NCBI GenBank assembly: GCA_003222155.1
Contig: QHUU01000059.1
Span: 1 to 64,000, forward strand
Length of the DNA stretch: 64,000 nt
Direction: 5' to 3'
Source: Gemmatimonadota bacterium
GTDB lineage: Bacteria; Gemmatimonadota; Gemmatimonadetes; Gemmatimonadales; GWC2-71-9
The translations under genes and the position numbers were made by a program. Within the stretch, counting starts at the first letter, position 1. Every line of letters begins with the position of its first letter. The notes under the pieces are model-generated. The model made no database searches. It had not been told where the DNA came from and worked only from the letters and a program-made list of their open reading frames with translations. Below are positions 28,794 through 41,880 of this stretch, piece after piece.

Positions 28794-29251
28794 CGGGACG
28801 ACCGCTCCGCGTGCTCTTCCTCTGCACCGGGAATTCCGCCCGGAGCCAGATGGCGGAGGCGTTGCTCAACTGGAAGGGGAAAGGCCGGTTCCACGCTGAG
28901 AGCGCCGGCTCACGCCCGGCCGACCGGGTGAATCCGCTTGCCATCGAGACGCTGCGTGAGCACCACATCCCGTGGTCGGGTCACACCCCGCGCGGCACAG
29001 ATGGTTTGGACCGGCAGGCCTGGGACTTCGTCATCACGGTGTGCGACGCCGCCAAGGAGTCATGCCCGATCTTTCTGGGGCCGGCCCGGCCGACGCAGAT
29101 GCACTGGAGCATGGCCGATCCTGCGGCGGTCGAGGGCGACGAGGCCACGAGTCGGGCGGCGTTTCGGGAGACGTTTCGGCTGATCAGTCAGCACATCGAC
29201 CAACTGCTGGCCCGACCGCGAGGTAGCGGACCCGCCCATCGGGCGATATAA
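28790..29251 (+). CDS. arsC: Arsenate reductase, LMW-phosphatase type
   Basis: GTG start; RVLFLCTGNSARSQMAEALLNW...FVITVCDAAKESCPIF; GTGA overlap with arsM. Confidence 0.93.
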   Translation: MTGRPLRVLFLCTGNSARSQMAEALLNWKGKGRFHAESAGSRPADRVNPLAIETLREHHIPWSGHTPRGTDGLDRQAWDFVITVCDAAKESCPIFLGPARPTQMHWSMADPAAVEGDEATSRAAFRETFRLISQHIDQLLARPRGSGPAHRAI

Positions 29252-29298
29252 GTAGCCACACCTGGACCTGCAATTGCCCGTCACCCAGGAGGTGGCCA

Positions 29299-32073
29299 GT
29301 GAGAGTGTGCCTCGTTCTCGTCGTCGCTGCAACCCTCGTCATCGCCCCGCTGGCCGCACAGCAGGCCGGGACCGTTTCGGGGACCGTCGTGGCGGCCGAG
29401 TCGGGGACCCGGCTCCCCGGTGTGAGCGTGGTGATCGTCGGGACGGCGCGCAGCGTTCTCACCAACGAGAAGGGGGAGTATCGGCTGAGCGTCCCGGCCG
29501 GCACGCATGCCGTGCGTGCGCGGCTGATCGGCTACGAGGCCGCGGAGCAGCGCGTGACGGTGGCCGCAGGCCAGACAGTCACCGCCGATTTCAAGCTTAC
29601 CTCGACACCCCTGTCGCTCAACGAGGTCGTGGTGGTGGGCGCCCGCACGTCGCGCACCGCCACTGAAACGCCGGTGCCGGTGGACGTGATTACGGCGCAG
29701 GAAATGACCGAGACGGGCGTGACCGAGGTGAACCAGATGCTCGCGACGCTGGAGCCCTCCTTCAATGCCTCGCAGCAGACGATCGCCGACGGGTCGGACC
29801 ATGTGAATCCCGCCAGTCTTCGCGGCCTCGGCCCCGACCAGGTCCTGGTGCTGGTCAACGGCAAGCGGCGCTACTCGAGCGCGCTCGTGCACGTGAACGG
29901 CACCTTCGGCCGCGGCACGGTAGGGGTCGATCTCAACGCGATCCCCGCGGCGGCGATCGAGCGCATCGAGGTGCTGCGAGACGGCGCCTCGGCCCAGTAC
30001 GGCTCGGACGCGATCGCCGGTGTGATCAACATCGTGCTGAAGCGACAGACCGAGCATGTAGACGCGAGCAGCACCGCGGGTACGACGCCGGGCGGCGGCG
30101 GCGTCTCCGACCTTCCCAGCCAGCACGACGGCGATCAGGTCAAGGCGGACGCCAACTACGGCTTCCCGATAGGCGACCGGGGCTTCTTCAACGTCACCGC
30201 ACAGTATCTCGATCGCGGAGCGACCAATCGCGCGGCCCCGTATTCGGGCAACGATATCTTCTCCGGGATCACTACACAGGCCGGCACCGATTCCGCCCTG
30301 CGCGCCAACAACCTCACGCGCCAGAACTTCACGATGCGCGTGGGGCAGAGCGCGGCGACCGAGGGCATGGCGTTCTACAATGCGGTCGTGCCGCTCGGCG
30401 ACAACGCCGAGTTCTACAGCTTCGGTGGTCTCGGGCACCGCGACGGGCTCTCGGCCGGCTTCTTCCGCCTGCCGAGTCAGGAAGGGCGGGTGGTGCCCCA
30501 GCTGTATCCCTTCGGCTTCCTCCCCGACATCCATACGATCATCGACGACCAGTCGGCCGCGGCCGGTGTGCGCGGCAGCATCGACGCCTGGGACGTGGAC
30601 TTCAGCGTCACGCATGGCAGCAACGCGTTTCACTTCCTCGTGGACCACTCGGACAACGCCTCGATGGGAGCGGCGAGCCCCACGACATTCGACGCCGGGC
30701 GCCTGTCCTTCAACCAGACGGTCGGCAACCTCGACCTGGTCCGGCCGCTCGGTGGCCTGGGAGGGTTGCGCTCTGTCTCCTTCGTGGCGGGCGGCGAGTT
30801 TCGCCGCGAGGAGTATCGGATCGACGCGGGAGAGGAAGCCTCTTGGCAGCTCGGCAACGGCGGCACGCGGCGGGGCATCGATTTCGATACGACCTCGACC
30901 GGTGCGCCGAAGGAGTCCGGCGCGCAGGTGTTCCCGGGCTTCCAGCCGTCCAATCAAGTCGACCGCACGCGCAACAGCCTCGGCGTGTACGGGGGCCTGG
31001 AAAGCCAGGTGAGCGAGCGGATCCTGCTCGACGTCGGTGGCCGACTGGAGCACTACAGCGACTTCGGCGGCACGGTCAACGGGAAGGTGGCCACACGGTT
31101 CCAGGTCGTCCGCGCGCTCGGCCTGCGGGCGGCTGCGAGCACGGGCTTCCGCGCTCCCTCGCTCGGCCAGGTGTGGTTCAACAACGTCAGCAACCAGTTC
31201 GGGATCGACGCGAGCGGCAATCTGGTTCCCAATCGCATTCTCACGAGCAACAACGAGAGCCGTGTGACGCAGACCTTCGGTGTGCCGCCTCTCAAGCAGG
31301 AGACGTCCGTCAACCTGAGCGTGGGCCTGGTCGCGCAGCCGGCGAGCAGCTGGTCGCTCACGGCCGACGCCTATCGCATCACCATCGCCGACCGCATCGT
31401 GATCTCGAGCCAGTTCCAGAGCTCCGACCCGGCCGTCGGCACGGTGGTCCAGCGCCTGCTCGCACCGTTCCAGCGGCTGGGAGTGACGACCGCGCAGTTC
31501 TTCACCAACGCCGTGGACACGCGCACCATCGGGCTCGACGTCGTCGTGACCCACAACCGCTCGGTCGGGAGAGGCACGCTGTCGCTGACCGGATCGGCGA
31601 ACTTCACGAAGACCGAGGTCGAGCGCGTCAACGTCCCGCAAGCGATGGCGGACACGTTCACCACGGGAAACCTCCCGGCCGTCCGCAACATCCTCCTGAA
31701 CCGGGAGGACCGGAATCGGCTGGAAGACGCCCTGCCGCGCGTGAAGGGCGGGCTCTCGGCGCGGTACGCCCGGGGACGCTTCGCCGGGCTCGCTCGGTCG
31801 ACCTATTATGGCGCGATCGTGTACCGTCATCCCACGGTCCCGGCCAACGACGAGCGATTCGGCGCCAAGACGCTGTTCGACCTCGACCTGTCTTACGAAG
31901 TGGGCCGTGGTGTTCGGCTGGCGGTCGGCGCGGAGAACATCTTCAACACCTACCCCGATCGCCAAGTACACCCGGCGAATATCAGCGCCGGCCGGTTCGT
32001 CTACAGCCGGCGGGTGACGCAGTTCGGGATGAATGGCGGATTCTACTACGGGCGGGTGCAGGTGAGCCTGTAG
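29299..32073 (+). CDS. TonB-dependent receptor with carboxypeptidase-like N-terminal domain
   Basis: GTVSGTVVAAESGTRLPGVSVVIVGTARSVLTNEKGEYRL; RGLGPDQVLVLVNGKRRYSSALVHVNGTFGRG; barrel to YGRVQVSL. Confidence 0.92.
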   Translation: MRVCLVLVVAATLVIAPLAAQQAGTVSGTVVAAESGTRLPGVSVVIVGTARSVLTNEKGEYRLSVPAGTHAVRARLIGYEAAEQRVTVAAGQTVTADFKLTSTPLSLNEVVVVGARTSRTATETPVPVDVITAQEMTETGVTEVNQMLATLEPSFNASQQTIADGSDHVNPASLRGLGPDQVLVLVNGKRRYSSALVHVNGTFGRGTVGVDLNAIPAAAIERIEVLRDGASAQYGSDAIAGVINIVLKRQTEHVDASSTAGTTPGGGGVSDLPSQHDGDQVKADANYGFPIGDRGFFNVTAQYLDRGATNRAAPYSGNDIFSGITTQAGTDSALRANNLTRQNFTMRVGQSAATEGMAFYNAVVPLGDNAEFYSFGGLGHRDGLSAGFFRLPSQEGRVVPQLYPFGFLPDIHTIIDDQSAAAGVRGSIDAWDVDFSVTHGSNAFHFLVDHSDNASMGAASPTTFDAGRLSFNQTVGNLDLVRPLGGLGGLRSVSFVAGGEFRREEYRIDAGEEASWQLGNGGTRRGIDFDTTSTGAPKESGAQVFPGFQPSNQVDRTRNSLGVYGGLESQVSERILLDVGGRLEHYSDFGGTVNGKVATRFQVVRALGLRAAASTGFRAPSLGQVWFNNVSNQFGIDASGNLVPNRILTSNNESRVTQTFGVPPLKQETSVNLSVGLVAQPASSWSLTADAYRITIADRIVISSQFQSSDPAVGTVVQRLLAPFQRLGVTTAQFFTNAVDTRTIGLDVVVTHNRSVGRGTLSLTGSANFTKTEVERVNVPQAMADTFTTGNLPAVRNILLNREDRNRLEDALPRVKGGLSARYARGRFAGLARSTYYGAIVYRHPTVPANDERFGAKTLFDLDLSYEVGRGVRLAVGAENIFNTYPDRQVHPANISAGRFVYSRRVTQFGMNGGFYYGRVQVSL

Positions 32074-32082
32074 AAACGGACC

Positions 32083-34868
<2,786 letters not shown>

Positions 34869-34872
<4 letters not shown>

Positions 34873-35246
34873 TCCACGCTCTTCACGTCCACCACGAAGT
34901 ATTCGGTCTCTCCGAAGCAGCTCGTCGGAATCCCCACGTGCTGGTGGTACACGACCGCGACGCGCTTGCCCATGGTCTGGTTCACCCGCGCGGCGACCGC
35001 GTCGTCCCGCACGGTGAAGTAGAACTTCTCCGACATCGTCCCCGGGATGGAGACGATGGCGAGCTCGCCTTCCCAGGTCTTACAGATCCAGCCCTTCTTG
35101 GAGAACTTCTGCACGTACCCGGCCCGCTCCCCGCTCGAGTAGCTCCACGTCAGGGTAGACCAGGTGTAGAGAGCGAACAGCAGAACCGGCACGATCAGCA
35201 CGGCGGCGATGATCAGCTTCTGCGCGCGCGAGAGCGTGAAGTTCAC
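34869..35246 (-). CDS. Small membrane-anchored hypothetical protein
   Basis: 125 aa, one N-terminal TM, 4-bp overlaps on both sides. Confidence 0.65.
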
Positions 35247-35752
35247 GGAGGGAAGTTAACCTCGTACGTCTCGGTCTTGTACCGCGCGAAGCCCCGCTTC
35301 TCGTAGTTCGGCAGCGCCGCGGGATGATCGAGGGTGCAGGTGTGGAGCCAGACGCGCGAGGGCGCGAGCGCCCAGGCGTCGCGCACCGCGCAGGAGAGCA
35401 GGTGCTTGCCGAGGCCCCGGCCGATCGCCGCCGGGGCGAGCCCGAAATACGCGATCTCCACCGAGCCGTCTTCCGGCACGCGGCGCAGCTCGTACCACCC
35501 GACGAGCGCGCCCTGCCGGCGGGCGACATGCAGCGTGATCTCGGGCTGCGCGAGGTGGGCGCCGATCTGGGCGTCGGTCCAGTCCCAGCGGTCGCGCCAG
35601 TGGTATGCCTCGCCCACCGTGCGATAGCACTGACGATAAAGCGCGGGCGTGGGGCGCCCAACACGCTCGATCACGACGTCCGGGAAGTCGCCGAACGCGG
35701 GCCGGAACTGCCCCGGTTTTCTGAGCTCGAGATACGTCCGCGTCGCTTGCAC
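35243..35752 (-). CDS. GNAT-family N-acetyltransferase
   Basis: GTG start VQATRTYLELRKPGQF...EIAYFGLAPAAIGRGLGKHLLSCAVRDAWALAPSRVWLHTCTLDHPAALPNYEKRGF. Confidence 0.82.
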   Translation of the reverse strand: MQATRTYLELRKPGQFRPAFGDFPDVVIERVGRPTPALYRQCYRTVGEAYHWRDRWDWTDAQIGAHLAQPEITLHVARRQGALVGWYELRRVPEDGSVEIAYFGLAPAAIGRGLGKHLLSCAVRDAWALAPSRVWLHTCTLDHPAALPNYEKRGFARYKTETYEVNFPP

Positions 35753-35794
35753 GTCTTCCCCTCGTCGTCTTGGCGTCTGGGCGTCTAGGCGTCT

Positions 35795-36172
35795 ATGTTT
35801 TGTATCATGACCTTCAACAAGATGGGCACCGTCCCGCTGCCGCTCGCGTTGCACCTGGCGGCCTACACCGTGCTGGGTCTGTTTTGCTGCTTCGCCGGTG
35901 CGCTCAACCTGATCGATCCGGTGAAGATTCCGCACGGCGTGCTGTTCCTCGCGATCGCCGGGTTCAGCTGGGGCTACGTGTTCGGGATCCTGATGGCACG
36001 CAAGGAAGTCGTCGTGCTCGGCTTCGCCGCCAGCGCGGCCTGGCTGGCGGCGGCGGCGTTGGGCGCGACCCGCTTCGGCTTCGACTGGCGCCTCACCGCG
36101 CTGCTCGTCGCGCTCGGCGCGTACGGTCTGATCACCCTCGCGTTGTACCGCACCCGCATTCTGGAGCACTGA
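35795..36172 (+). CDS. Small multi-TM membrane protein
   Basis: 125 aa, four hydrophobic segments. Confidence 0.6.
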   Translation: MFCIMTFNKMGTVPLPLALHLAAYTVLGLFCCFAGALNLIDPVKIPHGVLFLAIAGFSWGYVFGILMARKEVVVLGFAASAAWLAAAALGATRFGFDWRLTALLVALGAYGLITLALYRTRILEH

Positions 36173-36189
36173 GCGGCGCACGCGCCGCC

Positions 36190-38115
36190 TCAGCCGATCG
36201 TGCCCGCCTCGACGTGCTCGGGGGCAGCCGGCACCTCGACCACGAACTTGGCGCCGCCCAGCTCGGAGTCCTCGAGCCAGATCTTCCCTCCCACTTCCGT
36301 GACCACGCGCTGGCAGATCGCCAGCCCGAGGCCGGTGCCCTCGTCGGGGCCCTTGGTCGTGAAGAACGGGTCGAAAATGCGCCCGCGGATCTCCCGTGGC
36401 ACACCCGGTCCCGAGTCTTCCACCGTGAGCCGAACCCAGCCCTCGCGTGACTGGGTCGTGAGCCGGATGATGGCCGGGCTGCGGCCACGCACGACGTGCT
36501 CGGCGTTGGTCACCAGGTTGATCACGACCTGCTGCAGCTCCTGACCCAGGCCGAGGACGGGCGGCGCGGCGTTGTCGAGCGCGGTCCGAAACTCCACGCT
36601 CTCGGTGCGCATCACGCGCTTGCGGATCTCGGCGACATCGTGCACCAAGTCGTTCATCTGCACACGGGTGGGAGCGGTGTCGGCCCGGCGGGCGAGTCGC
36701 AGCAGGCTGCGCACGATGCGGGCGGCGCGGTCCACCTCGCGGGTGATCGTGGCCGCCGTGGTGCTCGTCTCGGGGTCCTTGCTGGCGCGACCGAGCAGCT
36801 CCGCCTCCATGCGGATGGCAGCGAGCGGGTTGTTCACCTCGTGGGCGACACCGCTGGCGATTTCGCCCACCGTGGCAAGCTTCTCGCGGGCGATGAGGTC
36901 GCGCTGCGCGCGCAGCTCGTCGGTGCGGTCGTACAGCGCGACCAGCAGGCTGTCGGGGCCGGCGCCGGACAGGCCCGTGACGGTGCAATCGCACAAGCGC
37001 CGGTCCCCGGACGCTCGCGTGACGAGGACCCGGCCGTGCCACGGCGCACCGTCGCGCGCCCGCGCCAGCACGAGGTGGAGTGAGATCTCGCTGGGCGAGA
37101 GGCCGAGCGCCTCGAGGTGCGTCTCGAGCGCCTGTGCTTCCGACGGGATGCCGAACAGGCGGCAACCCGCCTGGTTGAGCTGCAGTACGCGACCACTCCG
37201 GCTCACCAGGGCCATCGGGAGCGGGCTCCCATCCACCATGGCGTGGGCGCGCTCGGCCGCGGCGCGCGCGCCGCTCACCGCCTCGGACAGCTCCAGCCCG
37301 CCGGCGATGTAGGCGGCCACCGCCGTGAGATACTGCAGCTCCACGAGCTGGAACGGCGGCGGCTCCTCGCCGCCGGGTCGGAGGTAGCGCACCACGCCCA
37401 CCGCGCCCGCCACGCCGCTCGACGTGCGCAGCGGAGCGATCATGGCCGCGCGCGCCGTCCCGGAAGGCGACAGCGCCCGCTGCGCTTCCGCCTCGTCCAA
37501 GATGTTGTCGGTGAGCAGCGCCTCCCCGGTCCGCACGACTCTGCCCGTGACGCTCGCGCCGATCGCGATCTCGACCCCGTCGAGCTCGGCGCACTGTCCC
37601 ACCGTCGCCGCCACGCGCAGAACGTCCGCGCCCGCGTTGCGCAGCGCGACGTAGGCGCCCTGGGCGTCGACCAGGCTGGTCACGCTCTGGAGCGTGTAGC
37701 GCAACAGCAGTTCGCGCTCCGGCGCCGCCAGCAGCCAGCGCGACAGCTCCACCAGAAACGTGCCGAGCCGCCGCTCGCGCTCGAGGCTGGCGCGCCGTGC
37801 CACCATCACGGCGAGGTGAGTCGCGATTTCAAGCGCGGAACGCAGCGCGTCCGCCGCGAATCCCGCCGGAAGCCCCTCGAACCGCGCGCTGACGTGCCGT
37901 CCCTCGGCGTCGTGATAGTCCGCAAGGAAGGGCTCGCCCGGCTTCCCGGCGGTCCCCGCCTGGGCGCTACCAGTCTCGCGCAGACCCTTGTAGCTGAGCT
38001 CGACCCGCGCGCCGCCGGTCCACTCGTTCAGGATAGCGGCGGTGGCATCCCAGAAGCCTCGGACCTGTTTGGCTTTGCCGGCTTCGGTCAACAGCTTGCG
38101 GATCGGGTCTAACAT
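36190..38115 (-). CDS. GAF/PAS sensor histidine kinase
   Basis: GEIASGVAHEVNNPLAAIRMEAELL (H box), NLVTNAEHV, VEDSGPGVPREIRGRIFDPFFTTKGPDEGTGLGLAICQRVV. Confidence 0.95.
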   Translation of the reverse strand: MLDPIRKLLTEAGKAKQVRGFWDATAAILNEWTGGARVELSYKGLRETGSAQAGTAGKPGEPFLADYHDAEGRHVSARFEGLPAGFAADALRSALEIATHLAVMVARRASLERERRLGTFLVELSRWLLAAPERELLLRYTLQSVTSLVDAQGAYVALRNAGADVLRVAATVGQCAELDGVEIAIGASVTGRVVRTGEALLTDNILDEAEAQRALSPSGTARAAMIAPLRTSSGVAGAVGVVRYLRPGGEEPPPFQLVELQYLTAVAAYIAGGLELSEAVSGARAAAERAHAMVDGSPLPMALVSRSGRVLQLNQAGCRLFGIPSEAQALETHLEALGLSPSEISLHLVLARARDGAPWHGRVLVTRASGDRRLCDCTVTGLSGAGPDSLLVALYDRTDELRAQRDLIAREKLATVGEIASGVAHEVNNPLAAIRMEAELLGRASKDPETSTTAATITREVDRAARIVRSLLRLARRADTAPTRVQMNDLVHDVAEIRKRVMRTESVEFRTALDNAAPPVLGLGQELQQVVINLVTNAEHVVRGRSPAIIRLTTQSREGWVRLTVEDSGPGVPREIRGRIFDPFFTTKGPDEGTGLGLAICQRVVTEVGGKIWLEDSELGGAKFVVEVPAAPEHVEAGTIG

Positions 38116-38175
38116 GACGGAAAAACTACGTCGAGAGGAGGCGTCACGCGAAGGCGTCGCGCAGAGGCGTCGAGC

Positions 38176-38877
38176 CTACGGGTTTGTTGGGCGGATGTCC
38201 AGCTCGCTGATCATCGCCCGATCCGACACCGTCAGGGTGGCGAGGACGGCGTGGGCCACGTCGTCCGCGGTGAGGACCCGCGTCCGGTTGGCACGGCTTT
38301 CTCGGAAACCGGTGTCGACCGAGCCCGGGCAGATCGTCACGACCCGCACGTTGTGCCGCCGCACCTCCAGCATGAGTGCCTTCGAGAACCCCAGCACGGC
38401 GTGCTTCGACGCGCAGTAGGCGGTGCCGCCCTCGACGCCGTTCTTGCCCGCGAGCGAGGCGACGTTGACGATGGTGCCACCGCCCGCGTCCACCATTCCT
38501 TTCAGGAACGATCGGCTGACGAGATACAAGGAGCGCACGTTCACACCCATCGTCTCGTCCCAGTCCGCGAGCGACAGCTCGGCGAGCGGCTTGAACCGTC
38601 CTATGCCCGCATTGTTCACGAGGAGGCGGGGAGCGCCCCGCTCCCGGGTCACGAAGGCCGCGAACGCTTCCACGCAGGCCGGGTCGGAGACGTCGCACGC
38701 CATGCCGAGGGCGTCGATCCCGGCCGCCTTGAGCTCGCGCACGGCGGCGTGCACGTTCGCCTCCGTGCGGGCGCAGATGGCGACGCGGGCCCCCGCGCGG
38801 CCCAGGGCGAAGGCCGTGGCGCGACCGATACCTGCGGTCGCGCCGGTCACGACCGCGAGCGAGCCTGTAAGGTCCAT
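38176..38877 (-). CDS. Short-chain dehydrogenase/reductase
   Basis: LAVVTGATAGIGRATAFALGRAGARVAICART, NNAG, YCASK. Confidence 0.93.
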   Translation of the reverse strand: MDLTGSLAVVTGATAGIGRATAFALGRAGARVAICARTEANVHAAVRELKAAGIDALGMACDVSDPACVEAFAAFVTRERGAPRLLVNNAGIGRFKPLAELSLADWDETMGVNVRSLYLVSRSFLKGMVDAGGGTIVNVASLAGKNGVEGGTAYCASKHAVLGFSKALMLEVRRHNVRVVTICPGSVDTGFRESRANRTRVLTADDVAHAVLATLTVSDRAMISELDIRPTNP

Positions 38878-38947
38878 ATCCGGAGCAAATATACGCCGGG
38901 AGCGGGAACCATACGGCGTTGTTCAGAGATAAGAAGGAGACTCTCCG

Positions 38948-39976
38948 ATGACCGCTACACTGCGTCCGATTTCGGACGATACGCTTTCCCCCCCCGCGGC
39001 GAGCGCCGGGGCTCGCGCGACGGACGGGGAGCTGCTCGACGCCTACTCCCGGGCGGTGACGGGAGCCGCCGAGCAGGTCGGTCCCGCCGTGGTGAGCGTG
39101 GAGGTTCGCCACAAGGTGGAGCGGCGGGGGCGGCCGGCGCGCGAGGTGCCCGGGAACGGCTCGGGGTTCGTGTTCACGCCTGACGGGTTCGTGCTCACCA
39201 ACAGTCATGTCGTTCATGGGGCCACTCGGCTCGAGGCCGCGTTCCCCGACGGCCGCCGGGTGCGGGCCGAGCTGGTGGGAGACGACCCCGAGACGGACCT
39301 TGCCGTGCTCCGGGTCCCGCCCGTCTCTCTCACCGTCGCCGAGCTGGGCGACTCGGGGACGCTGCGCGTCGGCCAGCTCGTGGTCGCGATCGGCAACCCG
39401 CTGGGCTTCCAGAGCACCGTCACCGCCGGTGTGGTGAGCGCGCTGGGCCGCTCGTTCCGCTCGGTGGGCGGGCGACTGATCGACGACGTGATTCAGACGG
39501 ACGCCGCGCTCAACCCCGGGAACTCGGGCGGTCCGCTCGTGGACTCACGCGGTCGAGTGGTGGGCGTCAACACCGCGGTCATCCTGCCCGCGCAGGGGAT
39601 CTGCTTCGCCGTCGGCATCAACACCGCGAAGTTCGTGACGGGCCAGCTCATCCGGCACGGCAAGATCCGCCGCGGCCGGATCGGCGTCGCGGGTCAAACC
39701 ACCCCCCTGCTGCGGCTGGCGCAGCGGGCGCTCGGGATCGACGCGAAGAGCGGCGTGCTGGTGACCGGGGTCGAGCCGGACAGCCCGGCGGCGCGCGCGC
39801 GGCTCGCCTCCGGGGACGTCATCGTGGAGTTCGACGGGAGCGCGGTCACCGGGATCGACGACCTGCACCGGCTGCTCACGGCCGACCGCATCGGCGTCGC
39901 GACCAGCGTGGTCGTGCTGCGCGGCGCGGAGCGTCTGGAGCTGCCGATCACCAGCGTCGAGTCGCCGCCGTCCTGA
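38948..39976 (+). CDS. HtrA/DegP-type serine protease with PDZ domain
   Basis: [55 protein letters not shown] tail. Confidence 0.95.
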   Translation: MTATLRPISDDTLSPPAASAGARATDGELLDAYSRAVTGAAEQVGPAVVSVEVRHKVERRGRPAREVPGNGSGFVFTPDGFVLTNSHVVHGATRLEAAFPDGRRVRAELVGDDPETDLAVLRVPPVSLTVAELGDSGTLRVGQLVVAIGNPLGFQSTVTAGVVSALGRSFRSVGGRLIDDVIQTDAALNPGNSGGPLVDSRGRVVGVNTAVILPAQGICFAVGINTAKFVTGQLIRHGKIRRGRIGVAGQTTPLLRLAQRALGIDAKSGVLVTGVEPDSPAARARLASGDVIVEFDGSAVTGIDDLHRLLTADRIGVATSVVVLRGAERLELPITSVESPPS

Positions 39977-40782
39977 TGCCGCACTACGTCTGCGCCACCT
40001 GCGGGACGGAGTTCGCGGAATCGGCCGCTCCCCCCGGCCGCTGTCCCATTTGTGAGGACGAACGCCAGTTCGTCGGGTGGGAAGGGCAGGTGTGGACGAC
40101 GCTCGACGCATTGCGTACCACGCATCGGGTCGCCTGGAAGCGGGAAGCGCCCGGCCTCGAGGGGATCGGCATGGAGCCGCCGTTCGCGATCGGCCAGCGG
40201 GCGCTGCTGGTGCGGACCGCCGGGGGCAACATCATGTGGGACTGTATCCCGCTCGTCGACGAGCCCGTGGTGGAGGCGGTGCGCGCCCTCGGCGGCGTGC
40301 AGGCGATCGCCATCTCCCACCCGCATTATTACAGCGGCATGATCGAGTGGAGCGAGGCCCTGGGTGGCGTCCCGGTGCACCTGCATGCGACCGACCAGCG
40401 CTGGATCATGCGCCCCGATCCGGCGATTCGGCTGTGGCAGGGCGACACGCTGGAGCTCGCACCGGGCGTGACGCTGGTTCGCTGCGGCGGGCACTTCGAC
40501 GGTGCGACGGTGCTGCACTGGGCCGGCGGATCGGGCGGGCGGGGGTCGCTCCTTACGGGCGACGTGCTCCAAGTGGCGCAGGATCGCCGCCATGTGAGCT
40601 TCATGTACAGCTACCCCAACTACATTCCGCTCGGGGCCCAGGCGGTGCGCCGCATCGTCGCCGCGCTGGAGCCGTACCGCTACGACCAGATCTTCGGCGC
40701 CTGGTGGGGTCGCAACATTCTGGCCGACGCTCGCGAGGCGGTCGCGCGCTCCGCCGCGCGCTACATCGTCCGCATCTCCTGA
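39976..40782 (+). CDS. Rubredoxin-like zinc-ribbon fused to MBL-fold hydrolase-like domain
   Basis: YVCATCGTEF...GRCPICEDERQF then SHPHYYSGMIEWSEALG...GGHFDGATVLHW...LLTGDVLQV. Confidence 0.8.
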   Translation: MPHYVCATCGTEFAESAAPPGRCPICEDERQFVGWEGQVWTTLDALRTTHRVAWKREAPGLEGIGMEPPFAIGQRALLVRTAGGNIMWDCIPLVDEPVVEAVRALGGVQAIAISHPHYYSGMIEWSEALGGVPVHLHATDQRWIMRPDPAIRLWQGDTLELAPGVTLVRCGGHFDGATVLHWAGGSGGRGSLLTGDVLQVAQDRRHVSFMYSYPNYIPLGAQAVRRIVAALEPYRYDQIFGAWWGRNILADAREAVARSAARYIVRIS

Positions 40783-40793
40783 AAGGAACCGAC

Positions 40794-41276
40794 ATGGCAA
40801 CGCCGCTCCCCGCCGGAACGCCGGCACCCGACTTCGCGCTCTCGAGCGCCCCCGGTCAGACCGTGTCGCTGGCGGATTTCCGCGGCCGGCCCGTGATCCT
40901 GGCCTTCTATCCCGCGGACTGGAGCCCGGTGTGCGGCGACCAGATGGCCCTCTACAACGAAGTCCTGCCGGAGTTCGAGCGCTACCACGCCCAGCTTCTC
41001 GGGGTCTCGGTGGACAGCGTGTGGTGCCACACCGCATTCGCCCGCGACCGAAAGCTCCACTTTCCGCTGTTGGCGGACTTCGAGCCCAAGGGAGCGGTGT
41101 CGCGCCGCTACGGCGCGTACCGCCCGGGCGACGGGTTCAGCGAGCGGGCGTTGTTCGTGATCGACGGGGAGGGGATCATTCGGTGGAGCTACGTGTCGCC
41201 AATCGACGTGAACCCGGGCGCTGACGGCATTCTGCGCGCGCTCGAGGCGCTCACGGGGGCCAGCACGCCCGCATGA
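40794..41276 (+). CDS. Peroxiredoxin (AhpC/TSA-type)
   Basis: GTPAPDFALSSAPGQTVSLADFRGRPVILAFYPADWSPVCGDQM. Confidence 0.88.
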   Translation: MATPLPAGTPAPDFALSSAPGQTVSLADFRGRPVILAFYPADWSPVCGDQMALYNEVLPEFERYHAQLLGVSVDSVWCHTAFARDRKLHFPLLADFEPKGAVSRRYGAYRPGDGFSERALFVIDGEGIIRWSYVSPIDVNPGADGILRALEALTGASTPA

Positions 41277-41839
41277 GCAGGCGTGCCGCGACGGCAGCGC
41301 TCACGCTCCCGGTGGGCGAGCGGGACCACGCGCAGGGGCCCGGGGACGCGCCGGTCACGTTGGTCGAGTACGGCGACTACGAATGTCCCCATTGCGGGCG
41401 CGCCTACCCGATCGTCAAGCAGATACGGCAGCGTCTGGGCCGGAGCCTGCGCTTCGTGTTCCGCAACTTCCCGTTGCGCGAGAGCCATCCGCACGCCCAG
41501 CACGCGGCCGAGGCGGCCGAAGCCGCGGGCGCGCAGGGCAAGTTCTGGGAGATGCACGACCGCCTGTTCGAGCGCCAGTTCGCGCTGGACGACGACGACC
41601 TGATCGAGTACGCCGGTGACCTGGGCCTCGACGCGCCCCGCTTGCGGCGGGAGCTCGACGCCGGGAGCCACGCGCCGCGCGTGCGGGAGGATTTCCGCAG
41701 CGGGGTCACGAGCGGGGTGAACGGGACGCCGACCTTCTTTATCAACGGGGTGCGCCACGACGGGTCATGGGAGCTCGAGGCCCTGGTCGCGGCGCTCGAG
41801 CGAACCGCGGCTGAAGCCGCGGCTCGGCCCGGCCGCTGA
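41273..41839 (+). CDS. DsbA-family thioredoxin-fold protein
   Basis: VTLVEYGDYECPHCGRAYPIVKQIRQRLG...VNGTPTFFINGVRHDGSWELEALVAAL. Confidence 0.9.
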   Translation: MSRRAATAALTLPVGERDHAQGPGDAPVTLVEYGDYECPHCGRAYPIVKQIRQRLGRSLRFVFRNFPLRESHPHAQHAAEAAEAAGAQGKFWEMHDRLFERQFALDDDDLIEYAGDLGLDAPRLRRELDAGSHAPRVREDFRSGVTSGVNGTPTFFINGVRHDGSWELEALVAALERTAAEAAARPGR

Positions 41840-41880
41840 AGCGGCTTCAGCCGTAGGGCCGAGTCGCGGGTTTACCCGCG
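41808..41880. repeat. Palindromic element at convergent gene ends (terminator-like)
   Basis: CGGCTGAAGCCGC (41808-41820) pairs with GCGGCTTCAGCCG (41841-41853); followed by CGCGGG-TTTA-CCCGCG (41865-41880) covering the DUF1501 stop. Confidence 0.75.

Noticed and set aside
29281-31971. 896-aa minus ORF over the TonB receptor
   Set aside because: Antisense shadow; no recognisable domain.
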